Shown here piece after piece: positions 1 through 11,362 of a stretch of 64,000 nucleotides of DNA. The stretch is from Adiantum capillus-veneris. Its lineage: Eukaryota; Streptophyta; Polypodiopsida; Polypodiales; Pteridaceae. The notes under the pieces are model-generated. The model did no database searches. It saw nothing but the letters and a program-made list of their open reading frames with translations, and was not told where the DNA came from. The number at the start of each line of letters is the position of its first letter. Positions within the stretch are counted from its first letter, which is position 1. The translations under genes and the position numbers were made by a program. Where the stretch lies: the NCBI GenBank assembly GCA_014529385.2, contig CM043961.1, forward strand, positions 11,948,478-12,012,477. Reading direction: 5' to 3'.

Positions 1-1
1 A

Positions 2-448
2 GTGCAAGAGGTTGTGCGTTATGTCCTTGCAGCTAGGAAAAAGGAAATCAAAAGCTTACGCAAGGCAGAGCAATGGAGAGAGCTAAAGGCGAAGGCCCTT
101 GTGTCAACATCCATGCTAATCGAGCAATCGAGTGCTTCTGAATTAGCAACCACTAAGGGTCAAACCATAGAGAGACACATTGCATCTAGTTCAATGGACA
201 CCCCTAGCACCTCAATCCTAGATGGAGCGTTTCTAAATGAAAATTGGGAGTATGAACTACAAACAGAGACTTTAACCGGCCTATACACAGGTCACACCTA
301 TCACGTGGGTTGGTTAGATGTCCTACAATCCACATCGGGTGCTCCTAGCATAGAGGAGAAACAACAAGAAGTTTGTGATGTCATCCATAGGGTTATTGAG
401 CTGGAGAGGCAGAACAAAGGGATCCACCACCTTCAACGGGTCTCATGA
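2..448 (+). CDS. Unrecognised ORF at window edge
   Basis: An open frame of about 148 codons enters from the left edge and stops at 448. The protein is hydrophilic, with a Lys/Arg/Glu-rich start (AARKKEIKSLRKAEQWREL) that could form a short helix or coiled coil, then a Ser/Thr-rich stretch. I recognise no domain. It lies on the same strand as, and about 700 bp ahead of, a gypsy gag, so it may be an upstream part of that element or an older fragment. The true start may lie outside the window. Confidence 0.3.
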   Translation: MQEVVRYVLAARKKEIKSLRKAEQWRELKAKALVSTSMLIEQSSASELATTKGQTIERHIASSSMDTPSTSILDGAFLNENWEYELQTETLTGLYTGHTYHVGWLDVLQSTSGAPSIEEKQQEVCDVIHRVIELERQNKGIHHLQRVS

Positions 449-603
449 GATTCTTGGACACAGGGAAGGGATAAGCAACCAACTTTATCACAAATGGAGA
501 TTCCCTCGGTAACCGCGATGGATCCTCGTGTTCAATCACTTGAAATTGTAGAAGAGGATTTGCCGTCAACATTTTGCAAGTTTCCAGAGAAATTATTGCT
601 ATA

Positions 604-840
604 GCTATGGATAATTATGCTGGAAAAATAAAAACGGATATTTTATTGCTTTATTTTCATTGCTTGTTTCAAGGGGGTTTTCAAAACCATCTAGCTAGGA
701 TTTTCAATGGTTGGACATACACATGAGGACAAAGATTCTATATTTAGGAGGGTTTTAGAGAATTTGAGAATTACACAAGCTTATACTTTTCCACATTTGA
801 CGGATACATTAAGAACCATTTCATTTTTGGCTCCAACTCT
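604..840 (+). pseudogene. Fragment resembling the DUF7869 domain
   Basis: Two short peptides in adjacent frames look like the conserved core of DUF7869 proteins, a domain of unknown function common in plants and other eukaryotes. The first, from 604, reads AMDNYAGK with a following hydrophobic helix (LLLYFHCLFQGG), comparable to the family's 'DNC..NKN' block. The second, from 707, reads MVGHTHEDKDSIF, comparable to the family's 'VGHTHEDID..F' signature. A frameshift lies between them and no complete gene remains. The assignment rests on recalled family motifs only. Confidence 0.35.
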
Positions 841-1170
841 TTGTTTCACCAGGGGTCTAGTACAATCTGAGCCCACAAGCGATAGCTTTACCTTTCCAAG
901 TTTAGCTCATCTTTCTCTTGATGACACCACGGCTACCATGCCTACCCTAGTGATGGGCATGACAAAAAACATACCATGGACCTCATTTATTAGTAAAGCA
1001 CCGCTACATGGTGGCCCAATGCCTACAACGGTACCTACAAGTGTGTATCAATCATATGCACCTATGGGTCCTCATGCTCTCCTACCCCTCCCATTGATTC
1101 AACAACTTATGCTCCACGACCACAACATCCAAGCCCTTATTTCAATGAGACCGTACCAGCTAGCATTAGC

Positions 1171-2019
1171 ATGTCACATCCCACGTCTGTTATGCCCAAG
1201 GCCACACATATGAACCTTGTGCCACTACAAGGTGCAACACCGTACCAAGCTTGGAACCCAAGGGCTACCTATATGCCAAACCCAATGCCAATCCCTACTC
1301 CACATGTAGTCACTGGAGCACCTCTACCTACTATACCTGCTCACTTGGGTGACTTGGCAACGTTTGCTCAAGCTATCAGTCGATATATTCCTGAAAATAT
1401 GCATAACAACCTGATAGAGAGCCTAGAAGTAAGGCAGTACAAGTGGCCAAGCTCACACAAAAATACAGTGGGGACAGAGATGCTAGAAATCATATCAAAG
1501 TATTTGAACAAATATGCAACTCCTAAGAGCAATGCTTTAAGCCTGACTTTGAGTGAGAAGGATGGGGATTGGTATAGGACCCTAAGGATGGAAGAGAAAA
1601 CGATTTACCTTACTCTTAGGAGACTATTCTTGAAAGAGGACACATGAGAGGGAGTGCTTTGGGTTGTAGCATCTCAGCTCCAGAAAGCCCAACGAGAGGA
1701 AGGGGAGTTCGTGAGAGACTTTATTAGTCGCTTGAAGCATTTGAATTCTCGTTATAATGCAAATGAGCACTTCAATAATAACCAATCACTTGATAGATTC
1801 ATTAGGGGACTACGACATGAGGATATCTACAATGGCCTAGTTATTAGAGGTATCACCACTTGGGAAGCAGTCACCACCAATGCAATCCAATTGGAGGACA
1901 ATTTAATGATTGAAGGAGAAAGAGTGTCTGTTGAGCCTAAATCTACTAGCTCGCAAGCATCAAGGCATGAGCCAATGACCATAAACCCCTTGTCAAGGAG
2001 CAAAAGCTATCTGAAATGA
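1171..2019 (+). pseudogene. gag: Gypsy-1 gag (capsid part), broken
   Basis: Two consecutive frames (1171-1647 and 1654-2019) give a retrotransposon gag-type protein that would form the particle shell. The first part is Pro/Met-rich and then carries a charged helix region (SEKDGDWYRTLRMEEKTIYL). The second has the typical gag motif LQKAQREEGEFVRDFISRL followed by FIRGLRHEDIYNGLVIRG. A stop at 1645-1647 and a frame change separate them. Reading continues into the zinc-knuckle frame at 2016. Confidence 0.7.
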
Positions 2020-2805
2020 CTTTGGTAGATCTCACCAAGGCAATTCAAGAAAGTCTTAGAGACAATCATGCTCCACAAAACAATCATATGTATTCCAAAA
2101 GGGAGCAACAATGGTCCTCACTTTGCTTTGGTCCACATAGTACCAATGAATGCCCTACATTTAGAGTAAAATTCAATGGGAATTGCAATGCATGTGGGAG
2201 GTGTGGTCATCAAGCAAAGGATTGCATAGTATTTAAACACACAACGACCAATAGACCAACCTTAGCATGGACGGATACACCTTGAGTGCTTGAATTGATG
2301 CCGGCCCCACCTCTTGAACAACCGTCATAACACATGGTCCCTAGGGCCCAAAATGTTTTTCAAACAACACCATTACCACCTCCTGTGTTAGGACCGCAGT
2401 CCCCACATACGAGAATCACTTCTGTGAATCAAGTGGGTTGTGAGTCATCTATTGCTTGTGTGGATTGCGAGGGTGAGTTAGACCCTAATATTGTCTATGG
2501 GATTGATGCACTTGAAGAAAGTCCACAATACTACATGGAGGACTATTAGGGACAAGTCAAACATGTCCATCAAGTAGCTGCTGCTCTTGCGGCAAGAGGC
2601 CAAAATATCAATTTCACTGCCAAGAGACCACCTCTTCAATGCTACAAGTGTGGGGTGGGGGTCCACATCTTGTAGCCGAGTGTCCTATTAGACTACAAAA
2701 GAATGCACACTAATGCAAACCAATCAAGCGAGTACAACTACAATGCCGACACTCATGGGTAATTGATGTGGCATAGATCATTTGATTGCCCAATGTCCTA
2801 ATAAT
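2016..2805 (+). pseudogene. Gypsy-1 nucleocapsid region with up to three CCHC knuckles
   Basis: The first knuckle, CNACGRCGHQAKDC, is in the frame 2016-2285. It is a clear CX2CX4HX4C RNA-binding motif. A second, degraded one begins near 2638 (CYKCG...H), and its last Cys (AECPIR) is recovered only after a frameshift. A third near 2758 reads GN-stop-CGIDHLIAQCPNN, with the first Cys codon changed to a stop. Three successive knuckles suggest a long nucleocapsid domain. The part from 2334 to 2549 is a Pro-rich then acidic linker. Confidence 0.6.
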
Positions 2806-3625
2806 CGAAATGCACCAAATACCACGCCATTGAACTTAATTGAGTTTACCGAGGAGCCATCACAAAGTACACATGTGGTACCAGTAAATGTACTCACACA
2901 ATGATGCTCCAAAACCAAAACTATATTCTTGAAGAAAGAGACATAGCATCAATTTCCCAATCGCAGAAGAAGAAGAAAACACAAAGGAAGAGATAGCAAA
3001 AAGCAGCGAAATCAGACCCTAGTTCAAAGACCAACATAGGGATTGGTGACAACCCCGTCTATATGAATGACGTTGAAGCGGATTCTAAGTTGAATGAGAC
3101 CATGAGACTAAAACGGTCACTAAGAAAGAAACAAACAAGGAAGATCATCATGAGCCACAATGGACAGGACCCAAGGAACCCAAGAAGAAGATAGGAACTT
3201 ACCCCAACCCTATAGAGGAGATCAAGTGAGTCAAGCAATTAATGAGTTTGGTATAAGAGACCCAAAGGGATCTAGAGCCAACACCTAGGCAGATCCAGAC
3301 TACAGAAACATTGTTCCCTATGCGAAATCAGCCTCACAAAGACCATAGACCACTAGCCATACCTAGTGTCATCCAAAAAGAAAGTGACTTTAAGTCATTG
3401 GGAAGTGGGCGTACTTCCTTCTTGTTGGAGAGAATTTTTACAAACGGATTACTTGACCCTATCAAAAAAATGGAGATCCCATCTTCCCCATGTAAAGGGA
3501 CTGAAGCCCAAAAAGTGCCGTTAAATATTGCCAAATTGATGGATTTCATGGCTTTAGAAGTTAGAAACACCATCATGTCTAAACTATATGGAGACCCCAA
3601 GCTATTCTTAGCTCTTTGAGCTTTC
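2806..3625 (+). other. Decayed gag-protease linker of Gypsy-1
   Basis: Only short frames are present. The longest, 3311-3619, is hydrophilic and carries no domain I recognise. By position it is the spacer between nucleocapsid and protease of the gypsy element. Many A-rich stretches and stops occur in all frames. Confidence 0.4.
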
Positions 3626-4079
3626 TTGAATGGAGAACTGAAAGTCGGGCTACCACAATTTGCACAAATGGATGGAGCTAGGGAGGTACCAATAGAGGAG
3701 GAACACTTAGATCCACAACCAAACCTAGATGAGGACTCTGTTGTTGAAATACCTATTAACAAGTTGGGACAATACTTTGAAGGTGATGAATCCAATGTGA
3801 CCATACCAATCACTACCAAGGGATTAACTATGAAGGGAATCCTTGATGGTGGCACTAGGGTGAGCATTACAACTAAAAATTGATGGGAATCTATGCGAAG
3901 ACCTCACCTTGGGACTACAAACATAGTGGTAAAGATGGCCAATGGGACTATTGTTAAACCTATTGGGATGCTAGAAGATCTCGAGATCAAGGTCCTTGAT
4001 CTTTTCCAAGCACACTATGTCATCTAAGATGATGTTAGGACGTCCTTTTATGAGGGAAGCAAAAATGGTGCATGATTGG
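3626..4079 (+). pseudogene. Gypsy-1 aspartic protease, broken
   Basis: The frame 3626-3883 ends with ITTKGLTMKGILDGGTRVSI, which matches the retropepsin active-site loop of gypsy elements with the usual D-S/T/G-G-A as DGGT. After a stop at 3881-3883 the homologous sequence goes on as MANGTIVKPIGMLEDLEIKV and ends with MLGRPFMREAKMVHDW at 4032-4079, the conserved 'LGRPF' end of the protease domain. The domain is therefore complete in outline but cannot be read through. Confidence 0.65.
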
Positions 4080-4177
4080 TCTTAATTACTATGGATTTTT
4101 CCAAGCACACTATGTCATCTGAGATGATGTGAGGACGTCCTTTTATGAGGGAAGAAAAAATGGTGCATGACTGGTCT
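4002..4177 (+). repeat. Tandem duplication, period 95 bp
   Basis: The block 4002-4082 is repeated at 4097-4177 with about four differences, separated by a 14-bp spacer. It contains the 'LGRPFM' end of the protease. In the second copy the Leu codon is changed and one triplet drops out of frame. Confidence 0.85.
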
Positions 4178-4306
4178 AAAAACCATGTCTACTTGCAATT
4201 CTAAGACTCTGTCATTCAAGTTGATCTTGTAACTAGTCGAGCACATCCTCTCGAAAACAGCTTTTTAATTGATCATAGATTTGACACCACAATTCACTCG
4301 GCCCCA

Positions 4307-5363
4307 TTGCAGTATTGTTACACGTGTAGAAAGGACACTGATGTTGGGAAAGGTTCCCCTTATATGGATGTTCTACCTGGGATGACTGAGTCTAACAATG
4401 TGGATTGGGTCCACCTAGCAGCAACCATAAACACTTGGGGAAATAGGGGGACAAACTGGGTAACACCTGAGGGGGATAAAATGCCACAATTCGTACCTTT
4501 AAATATGATAGGAGCAATGCATAAAGCTCGTGGTAACCTACAAGGTGAAGGCTTGATTGACACTGAAACCAGTAGAATCTCAAAATACTATACCTCACAT
4601 GATTCAGATTCTGGATCATTAGTTGAAACTGACTCTGAGGACGAAGAATTTGAATTGAATATTGGCACAAATATGGAAACAAACCATACGAAGCCCAACA
4701 ATGCCCTAATTGACAATCTATCGGGGAGAGGAGAAGACACGAGTAGCGATTCATGTAGTGACTCTTCACTAGAGGAAGGTCGTAATCAAAAATTAACCAA
4801 TAGAAGTAAGAGATATAAGAGACGTAATATCGAGCGAATGTGTGTGCTAGGATAAATGAAAATAAATCTATTGCAGAATGGCTTAATTATGTGGGGGCAT
4901 GTGGTGCTCATCGAAAGTTGGTAATAATTGGGGTGAATATCTTCAAAATGTCATATGGTGCAGTCCACAACCCATTGACATCGCACAGCTAGAAGCTACA
5001 GAGAAGCCAAAGTTGAGCCGTATTGCAAGAAGACGACAAAATCGAGAGCTAGCTCAACAACAAAAGGAAGCAAAAGAGAAATCACAGTCCACAGAACAAC
5101 AAGACCCCACAAGTTTACATCCTGCACCTGAGCATTTCAAATCCTACACCACGAAGGAGCATAAGGTTGTGTATACAAAGACCCAAAGAACACCTATCGA
5201 TGGAAGTAATGGAGTCTATGATGGTCCATCGATAGTTGAGGAAATAGAGTTAGCAGACCCAGGTGAGGAGTCCATACCTGTTTTCATTGCCCAAGATCTG
5301 ACAAAGACTGAGGAATATGTACTTAAGGAGCTTCTCAAGGAATTCAAGGATATATTTGCTTAG
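4307..5363 (+). pseudogene. Gypsy-1 protease-RT linker
   Basis: Two frames (4307-4855 and 4899-5363) code for a charged, acidic, Ser-rich stretch (DSDSGSLVETDSEDEEFELN) and then a basic helix (KLSRIARRRQNRELAQQQKE). The second frame ends with VLKELLKEFKDIFA, the classic peptide just before gypsy RT. The stop at 5361-5363 then interrupts the polyprotein. The function is that of a spacer. Confidence 0.55.
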
Positions 5364-5459
5364 ACATATCATGATATGAAAGGTTTTCCACCTTCCGTGG
5401 TGCAACACACAATTCCTACGAATAGCATGGCTAAACCAGCCTAGCAATGACCCTACCCA

Positions 5460-6245
5460 ATGAATCCTAAGTATGCAAAGATTGTTCAAGAAGAGAATGA
5501 AAAGCTTGTCAAATGGGGATTCATATACTCTATTGAGCACTCAGAATGGGTGTCTCCAATAATTATTGTGACAAAAAAGAATGGGAAACTCAGAGTGTGC
5601 ATGGATCTCAAGAAGGCCAATGCCACCACTAGGAGAGACCCTTACCCCTTGCCATATTCAAAACATGTGCTTGAAAGAATTGCAGGAAATGAAGCTTATA
5701 GCTTTTTAGATGGGTATTCTCGCTACAATCAAATCACAATTACACTAGAGAACCAAGATAAAACTGCTTTTATAACCAAATTTGGAGTGTTCACATTTTG
5801 TGTTATGGATGTTGGCTTAACCAATGCCCTTGCTACCTTCCAAAGATTAATAAATACTGCTTTTAGGGAATACTTGAGGGAGTTTTGCGAAGCTTTCTTA
5901 GATGACCTTTGTTTTTATTCTTGTTGGAAAGAACATCTATCATGTTTACGAAAAGTGTTTGAAAAGTGCAGATTGTATTGCATCTCGTTAAACCCTTTCA
6001 AATGCCAATTTTGGGTTAAACATGGAGTCATTTTAGGGCATATAGTGTCCAAAAATGGGATTTCCACAGATAAGAGAAAAATTAAAGCCATTGCCAATTT
6101 GCCACCACCTACAAACTGTAAAGGAGTTCAAAGGTTCATGGGCCATGTTGGTTATTATAAACTTTGTCGAGATAGCTCGCCATTGTACAAGCTTCTTATG
6201 AGTTCCACAGGACTGCGAAGTGTGACCATGCTTATGAGTTATTAA
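5460..6245 (+). pseudogene. Gypsy-1 reverse transcriptase, broken
   Basis: This frame of 261 codons holds most of a gypsy reverse transcriptase, which copies element RNA into DNA. In order it shows VSPIIIVTKKNGKLRVCMDL, the DPYPLP motif, FLDGYSRYNQI (first catalytic Asp), a damaged 'FGLTNAPATFQR' box read here as VGLTNALATFQRL, and AFLDDL at about 5893-5909 (the YxDD catalytic pair). It then has the ILGHIVSKNGI block. The C-terminal connection is cut by a stop at 6243-6245. Confidence 0.85.
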
Positions 6246-6277
6246 AAAGGGCCTTGACAAGTGCTCTCATCCTATGA

Positions 6278-6735
6278 GTGCCTGATTGGAATGTAATTTT
6301 CCATGTGCATATTGATGCATCACACTTTGCTATTGGGTGTGTTCTAGCTCAACTGGGAGAACATAAATTGGACTCCCCCATTAGCTTTGCAAGTCGTCAA
6401 TTAAATGATGATGAGAGGAACTACACCACTATAGAGCGGGAAGGCTTAGCTGTGATTTACGCGGTAAAGAAATTTTGCTACTACCTTCTTGCCAGCAAGT
6501 TTGTTTTTTATGTGGATCATTAAGCATTGTTATATTCAATGAATAAACCTTGTTATACGGGAAGAATTATGTGATGGTTATTAATTCTTCTTGAGTTTGA
6601 TTTCACCATTGTGGTATGACATGGTAAAAGACATGTCATGGCGGATCATTTGTCTCGCATACCCAATGGTGAAGCCCCTACTAGAATCGATGATAAATTG
6701 CCCAATAATTCCATGTTCCTAGGCGAGACCGTGCC
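6278..6735 (+). pseudogene. Gypsy-1 RNase H, broken
   Basis: The frame to 6523 shows the three carboxylates expected of a gypsy RNase H: HIDASHFAIGCVLAQ, TIEREGLAVIYAVKKF and FYVDH. This enzyme removes the RNA strand during replication. The frame stops after YVDH. The conserved tail HVMADHLSRIPNGE can be read near 6634-6675 in another phase, so at least one frameshift has occurred. Confidence 0.75.
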
Positions 6736-6904
6736 TGAATGGAGTGAGAAGATTGTGAACGTTTAGTTAATGGTTTTCCACCCAAAGAGCTTCGTAGGGA
6801 TATAGCTCAAAAACTATTAAAGGAATGTGAATCTTATTCTCTTCTACAAGCTAGGGAAGGACAATATTCTTAGATGTTGTGCTCGTGAAGATGAGTATTT
6901 ATAC

Positions 6905-8109
6905 ATACTAGAAGAAGACCACATGGCTATAGCCGGAGGACATTTTTCAGGGGAATTAAATGCTAGAAAGGTGTTGCAATCAGTCTATTGGTAGCCTACC
7001 TTATTCAAGGATGCATCACTTTTTGCAAAAGGGTGTGATGAATGCCAACGTTACAAGATCACACAACAAAAGGATAAGATGCCCTTACATCTTATTAAAG
7101 TGACTCAACCATTTGAAAAATGGGGTATCGACTTTGTAGGCCCAATTAGTCTCGCAACTCGTAACACTCAATCTTGATATATTATTGTTGCCACTGACTA
7201 TGTGAGAAAGTGGGCTAAAGCCAAAGCGATACGCAAGGCTGATGCAAGGACAAAATGCTAAGTTTCTCTTTGTTGAGAACATTATTACACAATTTGGTTG
7301 TCCCCTTGAGATTGTGAATGACAATGGTACTCATTTTATAAATGAAGTGATAAAGGAACTCATGACAAACTTCATGATAGCCCACCATAAGTCTACACCT
7401 TATTATCCACAAGACTTTAATTTCTATATTGACCAAAATAGTGGAAGCTCATTACACAGATTGGGATTTGAAGCTGACATCAGCTCTATGGGCTTATCGT
7501 ACTACTTACAAAGTGGCTATTGATTGTACACCATTCAAGATGGTATATGGCCAAGAAGCAGTTATGCCATGGGAGTTTGTAAATCCTAATCTGCGGCGGA
7601 TAGCTTCACAAGAAGTTTGGGATGGTAACCCTTTAGTTGAGCGTTTATATATGCTTGAGAGGTTAGATGAAGAAAGACAATTGGCTGTGCAAAATGCACT
7701 TATGGAGAAAGATAAGAGAAAGAAATGGTTTGATCGTCATTTAAAGAACAAGGATATCAAGGTTGGGGATAAAGTCCTTATGTATGGAGTGCATAACAAG
7801 AAGAAAAAGTTGAAATATGCTGGAAAAGGACTATATAGAGTATGCAAAATCACCCCACAAGGTACCATTCATGTGGAAACTCTTGATGGATTTGAAACCA
7901 TTGGATTCCTCAATGGGAGTAAATTTAAAAGATATTCTGATCCTTTCAGCCAAGAGGAGCTACATGCCATCCATAAAAAAAAGGCAGCCAAGGCACAAGC
8001 AGAATTGAAAAAGATACAACTCAAGTTGAGGCTAAGGAGTGACAGCAACATATTAGATGCCAACAAGAGGCCAACCTTGGAGTTATACATGCATTTCAAG
8101 TTGAAATAG
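6905..8109 (+). pseudogene. Gypsy-1 integrase, broken
   Basis: A zinc-binding HHCC part is readable at about 6919-7055 (HMAIAGGHF...CDECQRY). The core starts with WGIDFVGPI at 7121-7146 (first Asp) and continues with IVNDNGTHFIN near 7311 (second Asp). The 'NGQxE' peptide with the catalytic Glu is missing: after YYPQD the sequence jumps toward VEAHYTDWDLKLTSALWAYR. The C-terminal frame 7429-8109 has FKMVYGQEAVMPWEF and the VGDKVLMYG...AGKGLYRVCKI fold typical of gypsy integrase tails. It cannot encode an active enzyme. Confidence 0.8.
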
Positions 8110-8139
8110 AGGATGATTGATTGGACTCTGACACACCTC

Positions 8140-8919
8140 TGTGATATCCTATTGAGTTAACTAGTGCCTGTGGAAAAGTGCTATGAAACACCTTATTGGA
8201 CATAGGTGCTAAATATAATCTGCTATCATATGGAGTGTGGTGTCAGTTAGTAAATCCATCTCTATCTGAGAGTACCATCCAAGTCAAGGGCATCAACAAG
8301 AAAAAACTATTGTTTTTGGAACATCGCACACTTCTGTCAGTTATGACAACAGGGTTGTAGCTCAAGACTCTTTAGTCATGCTACCCGTTGGAACTATGGA
8401 AGGCAATATAAACCTAGGATGCAAGTGGAAGTTAGCGACCAAATCCACTATTGATTGGAAGATTGGGAGTGTAACAACACAAAAACCAACTCTTAGCCCT
8501 GCCAATCAAGCAATAGTCCCTAAGATATCACCTCTTGAGGAAATACAACCCAAAACATTGCATGTCCAAGAGGTTGAACCATCTGTACCTATAGCCCAAC
8601 CATGTAGAGCTTCAACTTTTATAGCTGAAACAAAGCATGAGACACACAAGACTCATCGTAATATAACAATGAAAACATACAAATGGGTCCCTAAAGCTTC
8701 TTTAGAGACCATTTCTAACGCTAAAAAATAGAAGGCTACTATGAAGGGAACGATCAAATCTGGGTGCCTAAACGTAAATTGTGTTCTTACATGTCACCAA
8801 TAGACCCATGTGAGTCAAATCCTGTAACGATAAAGCCGATTGAAGATCGTGATAAGGTAAAGATCACAAAATACTATACACTCGATCCGGAGCTAGTTTG
8901 GGTACCCAAGCGAGAATGA
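8140..8919 (+). pseudogene. Gypsy-1 3' ORF with a second retropepsin-like motif
   Basis: Downstream of integrase, one frame reads NTLLDIGAKYNLLSYGVW from about 8187, with the Asp codon at 8199-8201. It resembles an aspartic-protease loop (LLDTGA with T changed to I) and is followed by an IQVKGINKK segment. A stop splits it from the frame 8378-8731, which is rich in Pro and Ser and ends with YKWVPKAS. Two further W-V-P-K peptides follow near 8760 (IWVPKRK) and 8899 (VWVPKRE). I do not know the role. Confidence 0.4.
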
Positions 8920-9248
8920 CTTGTATCACTCGGCTCAAACATAGAAAAAACAAATGAAGCTTCAAGTGCTCTTCATGTAGATCTTCTACAGAAACACAAA
9001 CTTCTTCACAACTTCCACCTACCAATAACAATGTAAAAAAAAACAAGGAAAGAATAGCACCTCCCATTGTAAATTCATCACCTAAAACAATGTTTCAAGT
9101 AAAATCGTTGGAGAGTACCTTACCACCCTTGCAACCAAATGAAATGCCTAGGGTGGTGAAAAACTATTGGTCGAATTCTTCACCCATTACAACTTGGAAC
9201 AATTGATTTCAAAAGGTGATGACATCGTTCCAAAAGGTATGATCTACC

Positions 9249-9264
9249 CAAGGAAGGGGGGAGT
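9249..9264 (+). promoter_or_regulatory. Polypurine tract of Gypsy-1 and probable 3' LTR start
   Basis: AAGGAAGGGGGGAG is followed at 9264 by TGTTTGATGAC, a typical plus-strand primer site abutting an LTR that begins with TG. A TATA-like run (TATATATATATA) at 9342-9356 lies about 80 bp into the putative LTR. I could not place the LTR end, because no 5' partner is in the window. Confidence 0.55.
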
Positions 9265-9688
9265 GTTTGATGACATCCATCATTCACTTGCTCCCCTCTT
9301 AACCTTCCTCCCTGACCTCTCAATCTTCCATCTTAGGGAATGTATATATATATATAGCCCTATAGTCAAGAAAACAAAAATTAAAAAGTAAAAGAGCAAG
9401 AGCCACCAAACAAAAAGCTTAAAACCTACAAATTCTAGTACATGACCCAAAAATCATAACAACACTTTATGCACAAGGACACAACCTTTTGACATGACCC
9501 TTATAATATTTGCACGCTAACAAGAATCTATGTGTCTGTACAGATACGGCTAGTACGCTAGAGTCATCCACTCCTACCTTGGGTGAGCGGTACCCTCTTC
9601 ACTTTTAACAAGTATTTTACATGGTTCTTGCCTGTGAATGGGATTTGGTAGATACACTAGTGTGTGAGAAAAAATTTGAGGAATTAGA
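9265..9688 (+). other. Probable Gypsy-1 LTR and flank, no gene
   Basis: AT-rich sequence with the TATA-like run noted above. No coding sequence is recognised. A region near 9640 (GGGATTTGGTAGATAC) faintly resembles a primer-binding site but does not match a plant tRNA end well enough to call. Confidence 0.3.
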
Positions 9689-9961
9689 ATGGCTGATACA
9701 TCTCTTGACTACGACTAATCTGTACTTAGTAGAGAACGTCACTTCGATTGCACACGCTTACCCTTTGAGCAAGATGACTATACACGCCTAGTGACATTCT
9801 TAGTAAACATATGTGCATCTATTGATGAGGAAGGTTTACATGATTACACGGATGGCATGTATGGTCTCATTGATGATGAATTTATTTTTCTTGATGATGA
9901 CAAGGATAGGGGTTTAAACTTAGGGCTACCTGCCCATCTATACAATATCATGTTCCCTTGA
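9689..9961 (+). pseudogene. Unrecognised broken ORF
   Basis: From an ATG at 9689 a frame of 90 codons is interrupted only by TAA at 9716-9718 and ends at 9961. The translation is acidic (LIDDEFIFLDDDKDRG) and has no domain I know. It directly follows the putative gypsy LTR and may be the first part of another element. It is reported because the frame is otherwise open and its composition looks protein-like. Confidence 0.25.
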
Positions 9962-11342
9962 CCCTTTAAGGGGGTGCAAATACTTAGGTTAGGGTTCTTA
10001 TGTTGTTTTGATTGTGTTGAATAAAGGTTGGTGCCTCTTCCCACTGATGTGCCTCCTGGAGGTATTCCTTGTCTTTTCTAGTGTGTACAAAAATGCATTG
10101 CAGTAGTTGGGATTTTGAACTTCATGCAATCTTTGTCTAGTTCACTCTTCGAATCGAGCGCGATCATCAACGCAAACAGGTGTTTCTTTTCCATTATCAT
10201 TGTCTCTTGTCTTTTTTAGCATCCATGTTTGTCTGCTTTAATTGTGATTGGTAGCACAATATTCAACACATTTTCTTAGAGTATTAAACATTAGATTCAA
10301 TATAATTTTATGTCATAGTCCCTTGTCTAGGTTTATGAATCAAGAAGTCTGACTAAGCTAGTTTGACCACGATAGACATTAGAGATCTTCTCTTAATGCC
10401 ATGGGAAATGCCTTCCTAATTGTCAATGGTTACTTTAGGTTCTTAATCCAACATTATGAAGCATTGTGTGCAATGTACTAGTGCTTCCTAGTGGGCTTAA
10501 TACCTCTTGACATTTAGCTTAAGTATTATAAAGGGAGTTTACTATTTTGATGAGCCTGGGAAGGGTAACAGTGTCAGTATGACCCCCCAAGTTACATAAT
10601 TGAAATGCAGTGAAAAATAAACAAACAGAAAAACAAAAGTAGGCCAAAAATGTAAAATCTTAAACTGGAAGAGAAATCCCAGCTTGCTTTGGTACTTCAC
10701 TCACATGTATTTCCTATGGTGTTAGAGCCCTAGAGGTTCCCAGTGTGGGCGCTTTTCCTTGACAAGCAAAAACCCCAAGGCATACAAAATAAGCACACAC
10801 TTCAAAAATTGAATCAATGCGGAAAACACTTTGGGGGGTCAAACAAAGGGATTAATTCAAGCGATGATTTCATATGCATTTCCTTTTATTGTAGCTTAAT
10901 TAGAAGGTCTTCTAGGTATAGCCTCTAGTCAACCCTTGGACATGAAATACTTTGCTCTCGCGCGATTAAATAGCTTAATTGACTAGAGAGAATTGAGAAG
11001 CTTACCCATGGTATTAATAGTTGACCTCTAGTGCCTCTCTCGACTATTAAATTAACGACCCTAGACTTGTTTATTTTTTGACCTTTACAAGTGCTTATGC
11101 GTTTGATTATATTATGTTTAATATTTACTGTTGAAATTTTGTTTAATATTCTGTTACCAATCAATTTGTGTGCCTATTCACTACATATGCTTTTTAATTA
11201 TATATGTTCTATGAGAATGCAATTATTGTGCAATTTTTGGTTAATTTTGCAGTGTTTGAAGAAAGCTAAAGACATTCAATCTCAGATGCTCTTCCACCTC
11301 GATGAACGGGCTTCATCTCACTAGCTTCTGAGGACGGAATCT
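9962..11342. other. No gene recognised
   Basis: Only short frames are present (for example 10743-10928 and 11091-11324), none with a motif. By position, between an LTR-like end and a second polypurine tract, it is probably the decayed interior of another LTR element. Confidence 0.4.
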
Positions 11343-11362
11343 ACATCAGGAAGGGGGACATG
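11343..11362 (+). promoter_or_regulatory. Second polypurine tract and LTR-like start
   Basis: ACATCAGGAAGGGGGACA is followed by TGTTAACCAC at 11361, a typical junction between a gypsy interior and its 3' LTR. A TATA box (TATAAAAG) lies about 190 bp downstream at 11553-11560, where an LTR promoter would be expected. No partner LTR was found. Confidence 0.5.

Larger units (their letters stand above)
1171..9262 (+). mobile_element. Degenerate Ty3/gypsy retrotransposon (Gypsy-1)
   Basis: In order on the forward strand the sequence shows gag, CCHC zinc knuckles, aspartic protease, reverse transcriptase, RNase H and integrase. This is the gypsy order, with integrase last. A 3' extension and a purine-rich tract (AGGAAGGGGGGAG) at 9251-9263 follow, the expected position just before a 3' LTR. 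Every domain is interrupted by stops or frameshifts, so the element is dead. No 5' LTR was found in the window, and the 3' LTR end is unclear. Confidence 0.85.
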
